This document shows, one piece after another, positions 24,101 through 37,100 of a stretch of DNA of 64,000 nt. The DNA lies in the NCBI GenBank assembly GCA_964036155.1, contig OZ038423.1:48747249-48811248 (forward strand). The letters run 5' to 3'. The notes below the pieces were generated by a model that worked only from the letters and a program-made list of their open reading frames with translations, was not told the origin of the DNA and made no database searches. A program made the translations under genes and the position numbers. The stretch is from Diploscapter coronatus (Eukaryota > Nematoda > Chromadorea > Rhabditida > Rhabditidae). Position 1 is the stretch's first letter. Every line of letters begins with the position of its first letter.

Positions 24101-25800
24101 TTTAGACATTTGGCGCATTAGTCTGATTTACAATAAACAACTCTCTTCTTCGTTTATACAGTACCCTTTATTCTAAATCAACCCCATACTGTCTCTGCAA
24201 ACCGACAAAGACGCAGCAGCGCATCACTTACTTAGTCACTTATTCCATCTCATATCCATATCGTCTATATCTTTATGACCATTATCCCTCATAACCTCGG
24301 GTCAATCTCAAAAAAGACTTCTCTAACATGTGTGAAAGGAAATTGAGTCACAGAAAAAGTTATTTAGATGTAATATCTGGCAGATACTAGTAAAATTTAA
24401 TCTGTAAAGCGGATGATCGGAGTCTGAAAGTGTTAAGTTTAAAAAAATTCTTTCGTTTCTGGGCTCAAATCTAGATCGAAATGATTTCATTTCAGAACTA
24501 AAATGTGTCAATTCGGCTTTTCTTGATTGAACAATTTCAGTTTTCTATATTTCTTCAGAGAATGGGTAATGGAAGATTCGTGAATAAATAAATACCGCTA
24601 GATACTCTTTCAGTCTCTTCCCCAGGTGCGGCAATTCCGTATTTCACCAGAGGGCACCATACAGTGCAATTCAATGCACTTGTCAACGAATTCCCAACCC
24701 TTTTCCCCCATTTTCGGAGTCGTTTCTTTGTTTCTCTTGCTCTTCTCACTCTGTCAAGATCTGCATGCATTGTTTGATTGATGAATTGTCAATCTTGGAC
24801 GTGACTTCGGGGATCATTTCCTTCTGTAGATTGAAAATGGGAATGCTAGATAATCACTTTCTCGAAAAGAGTTTCGATTTTAAAAGACCGAATAAATACA
24901 TGCCCCAGTAACTATCAATGTTCATAATTCCATCTTTAATTCTCTTCTTTCAGAAATCTAGGTGTCAGCAATTTCGAACCTCTTCGAAAATCAAGCCGGT
25001 ATGTTTTCCTCCCAGCCTCCCTAACTTTGCCCGTTCAGTGAAGTGACACATTTCTGCATTGCGCCTTGCACTATCCCCAGCGACACCGTCGAAATGCGCA
25101 AATTTATGGTCTTGTCACCCTCCCCTCGCTTTGTCTTGCTTTGCATTGCCCTGTCCTTCCTCGACTTTGTCCCTGTCTGCCCCGAATGTTTCATCGCCTT
25201 TCCGATGATGAACCGATAGGGCCAAATGGGTGATGGAATGAGTGAATGAATCTAGGTGGCGGCACGCGCCAAACATTAGATCGGAAAGGCAAGAAGAAAA
25301 ATGTTCGAATGGTCTAGAATTTTCAACGAAGCATCAGAAGATAGTCGAAAGATTTGAAAAAAAAGAAAAGATTTTCTCGAAACTTATCAGAACACTGAAT
25401 ATGGTCAAATTATGATTAAAAATGTCCAAACAGCATTTGAAGAGTAATCCAAACGTTTTGACAGTGAGTTTTCTGAAACCTATCAAGCTTTCTGATATGA
25501 TCACATCTTCAACGTGGAACTTTTCTCATCATTGACATTTGTTGGCATTATCGAACGTAGAGTAGCGATAAGTTATTCTTTCCCAAATCTCTCAAACTCC
25601 TGATAGTGTAATCTCCTTCAAATCTCCCGAAATAGTATCCTCTGTAGATAATGATAGCCTCATCTTCACAGTATTGTCCCTCAGTTTGCGTGTTCACTTT
25701 TCAAATATCCCCTATTTTCTGTGCCCTTTCCGTCTGTATCCCATTACCGTCCTTCATTTCTCATTCACCCCCATCTTTCCCCTGCCCCAACAACCCATTC
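21165..25800. other. Gene-poor region, left half
   Basis: This is the upstream region of the acyltransferase. I found no exon series with consistent splice sites. 23466-23690 is conspicuously GC-richer and follows a TTTTTCAG. One frame there is open except for a single TGA, so an unrecognised exon or a decayed gene is possible. A 42-codon frame at 25094-25219 with a hydrophobic N-terminus is also noted without support. Confidence 0.4.
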
Positions 25801-26520
25801 TTTGTTTCGCGCCAAAAATGTGGGCGGAGCCGATTCGTGCCTTGTCTCCTTGCCTCTGCCGAGGTTCCCTTCATCGTACCGTCTTTCCTCTTTCCGCCGG
25901 GTATCTGCATTTTTCTGCTTCTTTTTCGTCGATCTCTCCGATGTGAATGTTTCGGACCCATTCTTAGTTGGTTGAAGCGGTCGCCTCATGAAATGTTGTC
26001 CTCCGAAATTCAGCCTATTTTCTCTAATCTCTAAACTCGTTAGCATTAGACCAATTGCTATGGCAATCCTTGACTAAATGGGTCCTTCAAAGGTATGCAA
26101 TTTTATCCGATGAGTGAATGCTGTTGTATCTATTCCAATTTTACTAATCTCTAAACCTTTCTCCATCTAAGCATTACAAAAGCTCACTGCATGCATTCAG
26201 CTTTCTCTGATACGTAGTAAAAAATCGTTTCTGCTCAACAAGTACAAATTTGTAACTTGTTTTATTCCCAAAAAGACTTTCACACACATTGAAACTATCT
26301 TCATTTCACTCCGCCCTCCCAGCTGGGTATGCTTCTGAGTCGTAGAGAGAGTGTACGGTCAGGTAGCGTGAAAGCGGTGTGTGCCGTGACTGCTGCAATT
26401 AACTCGATCATTCATCGCTCCGCCCACTTATTTGTGCGTCTGCAGCACTGCGACATGGACGAGGGGGCGGAGTGACGATGAGAGCCATGCAGCCAGGCCC
26501 CGCCCCACCCTACCATCCCA
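25801..26520. promoter_or_regulatory. GC-box cluster in a gene-poor region
   Basis: Six or so CCGCCC/GGGCGG cores (about 25815, 26314, 26418, 26464 and 26498) lie in a stretch far richer in G+C than its flanks. Such boxes bind SP/KLF factors and often mark promoters. No gene starting here is recognised, so this is a weak call. Confidence 0.3.
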
Positions 26521-29500
26521 ACCGCATTATGACTAGATCCATACTCAGCTAGGATCGCTCGGAAAAAGTCTACTTTTCTGGAAAGTTCGCCCAATTTTGA
26601 AGCAAAATATTTCAGCCAAGAAAGAAATGGGTAAAAGTTTTGAGAACCAACAAATCACCGTATTCCACTAAGATTCTCTATTCCTATTCCAGTATTCCCT
26701 ATATCCTAGAAAGTGCTATCAAAATTCTCGAAAAAAAAAACAACTCTTCTAGCCACGCCCGGCAGTCGACTCGTGATCCGCAGTGAGTTTTATGGGACTT
26801 GAGTCGGACCGTTCCTTGATCAGGGATAGATCCGACTTAATTTCCATCGACTCCAAAATTTGTGCCGAATCACAGTTCACTGTTGGTCGTGGAATAGCTA
26901 AGAGAGGACTAATTATTCCTCAATTATCTCGTTAATTGTCAGAATCTCATTTGTCGGACTTGAATCGTGTCCAAATGCGATCAAAAATGAGTGCACGAAA
27001 AGCCTCTGCATTGGCACTGCTCAGGGCCGGCAAATGGCGATTCGCACTTAATTAGGCTAATTAGATCAAACTAATTACTTGATTAGGATAATTAAATCTC
27101 TAATTATCCTGTAAACAGATCCAAAATGAACAAAAATTTTGTAAATGAAATAAATTATTTCAAAAAGTGACTTTTTAGCATAGGATGAAGTTAATTGCCC
27201 AAGAAAAATCTATCTCAAAGAAATTTTGAATTTCGTAAAAGTGCAAGAAATGATTCATAACTTCCGAAAGATTACGGTAGCTTTTGTTTCTAGAAATCAT
27301 ATTTCTCTTCTTCTCTGCTACCATCCGACTTTATGACTCGCATCTCTCGTCGCATGCTAAAAATAGGGTCAGAAAATCGGCTCGAATATTTTACAGCCCT
27401 CTGAAATTTGGTTATTCATAAAGAGCAGTGATAGAGATTTCTTACTTCTCTCATATTTCAGCACTATTTCTCTGATTCGAGAAAATCTTTGGCTCTCTTC
27501 AAAATTACATTAGAGAATTCACTACTTCTTTGCTTTAGAATGTTAGAGACACTTTCATTTCTTCTTTCAAAACTAACTTCGGATCTCTAGCTATTTCTCT
27601 AAATGGCTAATTTCTTTTCCTCTCCCAAATTATTGTGCTATCTCTTCGATGAAAGGATAGAGATACAGGGAAATTTGTTTTCTTTGACAGAAACAAGCGA
27701 GTGAAATGCCAGATGTGAGTGCTGGTGGTAGAGTCGAAACCGAAACAAACACAGACAAACGGGTGTCGAAAGGGGCTGAGCGGTTGAGCACTGTAGAATG
27801 GGGGATTTTAGAAAATGACGGGAATATGTTTCGAAAATTTTGAGGAGTCAACAATAGTTTGGAAATTGGAATAGAATTTCATTAGCTCTGCATAAGTCAT
27901 AAACTTATTCGAATCTTTGAAGTTCGATTTTCATCCCACTATTAGAAATTTTGTAGAAAGAGAATGTTTCAAAATTTTGAGGGATCAAGGAAAAAAGTCT
28001 GGAATCGATATCTCTTTTTCCCAAATTCATGTTTAAATAAAACCCTCGTAAAACAGAAAGTAGACAATTCTAAAAGTGTGCTTCGAAAATTTGAAGATCC
28101 ACAAAAATACAAACTTTACGTTCCTTCCTCAAAGTGCTCGAGTAAAATCAAGTGATTCATTCACCTGAAATTTCAAAGATCGTCATCATAAAACCTAATT
28201 TCTCTAATGAAATGCGTCCGTTGGGTCTTAATTTATCGAAAGTCTTCACAAATCCTTTCTCATTAGCGCTTATCCTTTATCTAATCCCCTATTCTTGTCA
28301 TAACAGATCTTCAAAGAATGCGCATTCCTGTAGCTCTAGAAAAAATCGACTCAAATAAGTTTAAAATATCGAAATAAATCAAAATTTCCTCGAATTTCAT
28401 CATGATATGCTTCAGAAATTATCATTAACTTGCACTATTTCCGCGGTATTTCAATAGTAAGCGCCGAAAAATTTCACGAGCTAGTGAAAAGCTAAATAAT
28501 CTTGTCTCATTCGTAACTTTTGTCTATCGATTCTGCTTTAAAAAGACTGCAAGTTTACGTTTAATCTTTCGTTATCCCTTCATCGCCTTATCATTTTATC
28601 ATTATCTGCTTGTTTTTTTTCTAATTTCCTTTCAAACTGCTAAATCTGAATGCAATTTGTATGAAGGTGGCTGTTTTTGAAGACTTTCGATTTTTCTGCA
28701 AGCTTAAACTTTAAATCAATTATTTTTTAACGTGCCAACCATATTTCATATCTTCTGAAACCTATATTAAAGTCCCTTTCCCGAGTAAATTGCTATCTCA
28801 CCTAAAAGCAAGCAAATTTACAGAAATACTGTCTAAAGCAACCGTATTTTGACACACTTTTTCTACAATCTTAATGAATTATTATTTTTCACAGATTAGT
28901 TTCCTATTATCTGAAACCTACACTTCATGTTTAAATCGTCTAAATCCACTTGGGCAAATTCACATGGTATTCACTAACGTTGGCCGTCCTTTCCCACCAA
29001 AAATAGAGCCACTTTTCTCACCTCGAGTCAATTTTTCGACAGTTTCTGCTAGTTGCTGCTCTTTGAATGGAATCACTTTTCTTAACTATTTCTCATTTCT
29101 CTTTATCCTTTCCTATTTTGTGACCACTGTCTCATTCCCAGAAATGCTCCACCTTGCACTCGCAATTTTCGTAGTCAAGCAAGTGTCGAAGTGACTATAA
29201 AAGGCGTTCGTTTTCAAGTAACTTCATTCGTTCATCAAAATATTCCCTACAATTTCCTATTATTCATTGGTCTAGATACCAAATTCGCTACCATTTGGCT
29301 AACACAATGGCAACCAGTTGCCAAAACTGGTACTCCACTTCAGCGTCCGAGTGCTAGCGTCGTCGTGCACCAAAATGCGGCCTGTATGACACACTTTGCA
29401 TTCGGCCTCTGTCGTGGAGCAGCTATCGAAATTATTTACGGTTTTCTTTCTTAGAAATCACCCAAATTGCACCTTTCCAGTAACACGAGTCGTCATCCGT

Positions 29501-31182
29501 TGAGATTTGTAGATTGTCGAATGACACACGGTTGTTATTGGCATGGTGATTTGGACAATTTGCATTCTGAACATTTTCCTCGTATGAAAATAAACTCGTG
29601 AATTTTTAAAGAAAGTTCTCCAAGTTTCCGTTCCCATCATTGTCTTGTTTCCCGTTCCTTTCTCCGTTTCGTTTCACAGCATCTTTTCTTTCCCTTACGA
29701 AACTTTGAATGGCTCTTTGTTCAAAGTTTTGTCTGAAGAGTAAGCAAAAACGTGCTGCTTCTCGTTTCCATGTAGCTTTTCTCTTCAGCCTGAATTTCTT
29801 CCCATCGATATTTTTTTTACGCTCTCTAAATTTTTTGGTCTTTTCTTCTCTTTGATTTTCCCTATTTCTATATTTTGTCATTTTCTCTGCCTTTAGTTTT
29901 TCTCTCATTTTTCAAGCAAGAATTTGACAATTTAAAATATCGAAACTTTGGCATAAAAATGGATAAAAACTTCAACAAATCGTAGTCGAATGTAAAATCA
30001 TAAGAGATCTTTGGTACTAGATAATATTAGTCATTTCGTAATTGAAGTGAGCTTTCAATAATCTGCGATAATTATGAGTCTTGCAAAAATTCGGGAAAGA
30101 AGTGTCTTTTAAATCCAAAATTTCTCCGAAAACCCTACCTAGATCAACGATAAACCTGCTGAAGTGGTCTTGTGCAAAAAATCAGGTTAAAATACCTGTG
30201 CACAAGTAGTCTTTCGTTAGAGAAAGTGTTCATTCTGAAGGTGGATTTTGCTATTTTTTCTTCACAGAATCCCTACTTACATCCCAGATCATTTTTGTTT
30301 AAAAAATTTATCCCAAGACGCTTTGGCAAACCTATTTGAAGATTCTAGCTGTATATTTGACGATCAATGATTAGATTCTTCAAGTCTCATTTACCTCTTA
30401 TATTTAATTGAGTTAATTTTATAAGCGCAGAAATGTGCATCTCTGAAACCTCAAAACCATGGTAACTTGATAAAGGAATTGAAAATGCTCTAATATCTAA
30501 ATTATAGGCTGAAACACATTAGCCGGTGTTTGCAAGCTATCATTCACCGTAAAACTTGAAGGATAGTTATTTTTGAAAAAGACTCAGGAATTCAAGCAAG
30601 TTTTAAAATTTCACGAATGTAACGTTTATTGATGCGTATATTTTCAAGCAAAAATTGAGTACAATTCTTAATAAAAGTCTTTTTTATTACAACTCTCTAC
30701 TCGTTTACACTACAAAACTTTTCGTTGAAAATCGATAAAAATCAAGAAGTTTGGATTTTCGTCACTTTTCAAATTGAAAAATGGTGAAAAATCAGGAAAA
30801 AAACCAATAAATAGTCGAGTATCACAATACTTTACATGTGTTTTGAATAAATAAAAATACCCATTGACGGAAGAAGTAAATTGGTGATATTTGGAGGGGT
30901 GGACACCTAAAATCGAACATTCGTTATGTCTCAAGTCGAGTGATAAATAAAATATTAAATAATTTGGTAATTCGTCGACTTTAACAAGCACAATGAACTA
31001 AAAGTACCAAATAGGTCTACTGAAAAGCTCTTCAAACAATTTATAAAAGAGACCAACTTTACAAATTTCTCCCTTCCAGAAATTATATTTTCCAACCTAG
31101 TCTGTTTTAAGTTGTTGGTTTTTCCGAAAACTAAAAAATAAAAGCACCTGGACTTGTATTTCTCGCATCGAAAACTCAGCGT
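26521..31182. other. Gene-poor region, right half (HRD1 3' flank)
   Basis: A TATAAAAG box at 29195 is followed by an open stretch to about 29450. A TTTCTTAG acceptor there precedes a 48-codon open stretch ending in TGA near 29600. I cannot link these into a credible protein. The rest is AT-rich without repeats that stand out. Confidence 0.4.
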
Positions 31183-34100
31183 CTAGGTATTAGATGTAGA
31201 GGGAGAATCGACGCTGCTCGGGTGGTTGAACCTAAAGTTGCAAATTTAAAAATTACATATTTCAAGAATTTAAAACTGATCAAAAAATCTACTGAATAGA
31301 CCAAAGTGTATAGATGATTTGAGATTCATGCTTCAAAATAATCGTAAGAAAACTCTAATTCTAATAATTGATTTGATTAGGAAATTTTTCTGTAAATTAA
31401 AAATATCCACCTTTCCAATCTCCTGCGTCGGATTTCTTCGCTAGAGGGAGTGCGGGTCATTGCGGGAGGGGACCTCTCAGGCGTGTCAGCTCTTTCATTC
31501 TGAAACGTAACAAACTTGGACATTTTTTAGAACTTTGTCTACGGATCGGGCTTAAAATAATTCGCGAATCTCATACTTCGTCTATGCAATATGTTGAAAC
31601 ATATTTTTCCCAAGAATAGATTTACAAATAAGATATAGTTTCTTTGTGAAAAAAATAAAATCATGAATATTACCATCGCACTTCCCTCTCCGGACAAAGG
31701 CCCGCTGAGCGACTTGGAAGATTCACTCGAAAACAGGGACTTGGACTGAGTGGGAGTGGCTGTGGATGAGGCCTGTTCATTCTCGGAGACATCCGCTCTG
31801 AAATATTCATAGGTGATTCAAATTCGATTTATGGCTCAAGTCTACTTTTCAGAAAGTCCTAAATGACTTAACTTCGAATGATTTATCCTTCATTCAAATG
31901 AACAAAGAGCATTCAATTAAAATATAGGATTTCCAGAAAGTAGACTCATACTCGAACTGTAAACGCTATTTTACGTTGGATTTAGAATCTTTATGACTAT
32001 TTACCTGTTCGCTGAAGTAGAGGGCTGATTTTCTTGAGCCACCTCGGAAGCCGTCATTTCCTCGGCCGAATTCGAAAACAAAGACGTCGATCCGGTCGTG
32101 GTCTGCTGACTTGGAGGCAAATTCACGATGGGGGAACTGAAAACGTCAATTTAGAAATAGATTTAACTTTTTAGTAACTTTGAAGGCTTCTGTCTAAACG
32201 CGACGCACTAAATCTGATATTCAAATCCATGAATGTAAAGAGCTGAAATTTATTTTCAAAATTTCATGTTTCTCTAGATTTATTTTAAAATACAGGAAAA
32301 TGTGATTTCTAAAATCCATATAAAGATTTTTAAAAAATCGTTTACTTCATGGCATTGACGTAGATCTGCATGTGCATGACGGCCGCGTCCAGAAGAGTCG
32401 AGACGTTCTGTAGCAGACGGATTCGACCCTCCAGGGCTGTTCGAGTATCACCTAAACTTACTTTTTGTCGAAAATAAAAACTACGCTACAAATATTTTCC
32501 TCCTAAAGTGATAAAAATAGCAAGGAATTAAATAGTTGGGCTTGATAGCAAAGTATTCGCCACTAAAATTTTATCTTCAAAAATTGTTCCCAGACATATC
32601 ATGTTTCGACTTGGAATTCAATGAAAGGGAAAAAAAGTAAATATTCTTAATCGATCATTATGTTTTTTTTTTAATTTACCTTCAATCTGCCTCAACTCGT
32701 CGTCGCTCAGCCCGTCGAAGGTGGGTCTGGGAGGGAAGGGCAGAGGAGGAGGAGGAGGGGCCATGAAACCGCCCGGCTGCAAAATATTAGAATAAGTATT
32801 TTGGAGGGAAATCATAAGTTTTTGTATTTTCATACACTGACATACTAAATCGCTAGCTCAATGTTTCATTGAATTCGACAAAATGTTGAAACTTATCTCG
32901 TTTTTAAATAGGCTCTCATAATTTTTTCCTTCCTAATTCCTCGATTTTGAAAACTTTCATTAGTTTCGCATGAACAATGTTTTAATAGCTTTCAGAAAAG
33001 TATACTGAATATAAGATTTCTTCGAAATCCCAAATAAAAAAATCGATTTTTATCAAAACTTCAAAATTCTCCTACCATCGGTGGGAAAGGTGGAGGCATC
33101 ATATTGTGCGTGGGCGGAAGAGGCATTCCATGTACGAGCGGGGGCGGGGCGTAGAAGATGGGATGGGGGAATTGGCCCTGGCCAGGCTGATCCCCAGCCG
33201 GAGGCTGCTGGTGAATGTCGCCGTTCTGCTGGGAGGCTGCCTAAAATACAATTTTGAGTAAATTAGAATACCGAATAAAACTGACATTAGCAAAGTCTAT
33301 AAATGGATGTGTTCAATTTTTGAAACGTACAGATTTTTTATCCTCTAAAATTTAAGCTTGCAAAATTTACGTGAGCTAAACATGAATTTTATTTCAGTCA
33401 AATTTTAACCCGCTTTCCGTATACGCATAATAACATCAACAACACATATTTATAGGTCCAGATTTTGTGGAACATAATTTTTTTTTTCAAATTATAGGGG
33501 AATATGTTTCCTACCCCACCAAGAACATCCCCCAATCACCGAGAGTTACTTTGAAGCTTGATATTTGAACGTCAAAAATTCACGAAACATAGCATTCTTT
33601 AGACTACTAATATCAAAAATGATATATAATGATCCTCGAAAATGGACTTTTAGTTTTGTAAAATTCTTTATGAACGAATAGCACGTCTATTGAAATGTGA
33701 GATTATCATATCTGAATGCCAGAAATCCTTGAAACGTGACTTTTTTTTAAACAAACTATGATCAAATAAACTCACTCCCTGAGTCGGCTGTTGCGGCACT
33801 GCCTGTGGTGGTCGCTGAGCGAACGCGACCTGCGGCGCGAAAATGTTGGGGAACATGTTATCGAGCGGCCGCATAGGGGGAGGGGCCTGGCCCTGAATTT
33901 AGAAAAGTTTAAACCAGGTCATAAGTTTTGATCAAATCCCATTTAAATTTGGATAAATCATCGAGTCGACTCTATCCTGGGTTTAGCCAACTAGTCAACT
34001 TTATTAGGCAACTAGAGCTTGATTCGAAAGTTAGCTGCATAATAAAGTGAACAGAGTCCCAGAGTTAGGCAAAATTTTAAATCATGTAATTTGAAGTTCA

Positions 34101-37100
34101 AATAACACAATTTATAAAAAGTTGAGAATACCTGAGGCTGTGCCTGCACTTGCGGTTGTCCGTTCATCGCGCCAGCAACAACTTGAGCAGCGCGCTGGCG
34201 AGCCTCCGCTGCGTTATTTGCTGCTTGCCTTCCTGAAATCCCATTTATTCGGTTAGGTTTTAAAAAAATTCAAGTTCACATCGCATTTCAACGATTTTGA
34301 TAGCATGTTCGATTTTCTCTGAAATATTCATCAAATTTATGAAAAGAAAAAGTATTCTTTCGTTCAACCACTAGATTACATTTCAAAAGTCTTATGACTC
34401 ACATTAAAATTGGCGATTTTAGTTGAATGCTATTAAATTAACCAAATAACCAAAACCCTTACCCCAAATATCATTCCTGCAAGTAGGGCAAGTCTGTTGT
34501 CTCTGGAACCAGCTCCTGAGGCAGTGCGAGTGGAAGACGTGGCTGCAGGGCAGTCGCTTCGGCTGCGTCTCTGCAGTCATCTCTTCTCGACAAATTATGC
34601 AGGTCGCATCCATAGAAGCCAACTCCTCTGCAGTAGCCGTGGCGAATTGACTGAAGTATACAAATTTAAATATGTTTTACAAAAAGTAGAAGAGCGTTTT
34701 CGAAATTCTGCAATGATACGAAGTTTGTTACTATTTTTAATAATGACAAAAATAGAATAAAATAAGACAATGATTAAATCATTATTGAAACCTTGTAAAG
34801 ATTCTTATGCATTTAACATATCTCATAATATCGAAATATTTGGAGTAGTAATTCTGTCGCTTTAGTTCCTAGTATAAATACGAAAAAACTAACGTATTAA
34901 TCGATTACTAATCATTTTTAGCTGTCCCACAAAGTAAACAAGATATTTCGGTTTTTAGCAAAATTCTCTTTTTAAACTCGAATTATAAATAATAAGACCA
35001 TACGTATTCATCATATTGATGGCCCTTCTGCTGTTGACGACGTCGAAGAACGCCTTGTGGAGAGAGCGAATAGAAAGGTAGAAGGGACGGACCGCGAAAA
35101 GGGGGAACGTGTGCACGCGCAGCATCACGATCGTAAATGCGCCGTACAGCATGCAGCGGACGAAGTCTGCAAAAATTCTTCATCTATAAAATGTTTCTAA
35201 AATCACGATTTTCATATTCTTAGGAAATTCATCGAGGCTTCCTCTTTGCAACAACACTATTTTAGGGCGCGTTCATACTTAGTTGCAGTTGCATGCAACT
35301 TGCAATTCGCATTTTCGTGAATAGAAAAAATGAAAAGAGCATGTGGGGAAAGGAGAGGAAAAGAGCCTCTCTCAGTTGCACATGCTATTTCTCTGCGAGC
35401 GCAATAGACGCAGAGGACGCATTGAAAGAGGACAATGAAAAGTAAGGCGACTTCGTTTTTCAGTCCATTTTTGGCTTATTTGATAAATGTTAATTATTTT
35501 TTGTCTAATTGCTTTAATTGCATGAGTAATTAACGGTAGTTAGCGATAATTGTGTCATATTTCATTTTTGACAATTTTTACAGTAGTTTTTCGATTTTGT
35601 TATTTATTTTTGTCCTCTTTTCAGTGACATTCTCGACAGAGATGTCCGATTCTGGAGATGAATTGATGTTGGTTGCAGCCGTTCTCGATGACGATAAAAA
35701 ATTCTTGGATACCTGAAAATTGGCTCTGTTAAAATACCCACATTAGGCAATATAATCTGGCTGGTTTTATCTTTTCAAAGGGACAAAACATACTAGATTC
35801 ACTAAACATGTTTCTGAGTTTGGGTGACGTTTAGCCAATTATTCTCAGCTTTTATGACATAGTTCTAATTATCCGAAATAACTTGTGGAAATCTGCCATG
35901 AATGTTGGATTCGAGTTGATCAGACAGAACGCATCTAATCACTAAATTTCGAATCAGATTGAAGTTTTTGGATCGGATAATTGGCTAGGATCAAAATGCG
36001 ATCGGATCGTATAGGATTAGAAGGACCTAGGGAGGACATAAGTTAAGATGGTTCTGTAATCTATCCACAGATCTAGGCAGGGCTTAAGCTAGATCTTTTA
36101 TGCGGACTCCCTTAAGCCAAAATATTTTGTAAAAGTCCTATTGGTACCCCTCTATGCATTAGCTTTATAGAAAATTTGTACAGGGTGTTTCAAGTTTATC
36201 TTCTCAATTTATTTTTTATATTTTTCATTAAAATTGAGTACGGTTTTTTTGCATTGTACTCTCCTTATCTTATGATTTTGTTTGGTACAGCTCTTGAGTC
36301 AAAACAAATTATTCATACTCATAAAATCACCTACTTTTTGAAAAGCTAATTCTTGATAATCAAAGAAAATTTTCAAAAATTCATAACTTCCTTATTTCTG
36401 AACCAAATTCAATAATTCTTTTTTTATTCGACAGCATTTAGCTTCTAGATTATCATTAATCAAAATATAATTTTTTTGAATAACGATTTCTGCAGAAATG
36501 CGCACTTTTCGCGTCTTGATTGCGTACTTTTCGGCTTGTCCTGGGTTTACGCGTAAATGACGTTAGAAAAATTCGTCCTTTCAGTATGTTGCGTAGAATG
36601 ACATTACGAACAACTTTTGTTTCAGAACCTACCCTGGATTCATTACCGTTAGGGCTCCAGAATTTTTTGAAGTTCGACGATCAATTATTGCAAAGTGCCA
36701 TTTTGACAGAAATTTTCAAAAAATCATAACTTTCTTATTTCCAAACCAAATTGCATAATTCTTTTTTTATTGTGTAGATCTTATCGAGGAGATTATGAGA
36801 AAAATAAAAATTTTAAGTAAAAAAAATATTTTTGTAGGGAAAAAATTACTCGAAATTACCCCATATACCCGTACTGGGTTTACAGGTAAATGGCGTTGGA
36901 AAAATCCGTCCTTCCAGTATATTGTGTAAAATGACATGCTGAACAACTTTCGTCATTGGGCCAACTCTCGAATCATTACCGTTAGGGCTCTAGAATTTTT
37001 TGAAGTTCGACGGCCAAATTCAGCATAATGCTTTTTTGGCACAAATTTTTAAAAATTCATATCTCCCTATATTTCTGACAAAATTTCATGATTATTTTTT

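Noticed and set aside
29606..29908. 100-codon Lys/Arg-rich frame on the minus strand
   Set aside because: It mirrors a T/C-rich stretch; composition alone explains it.
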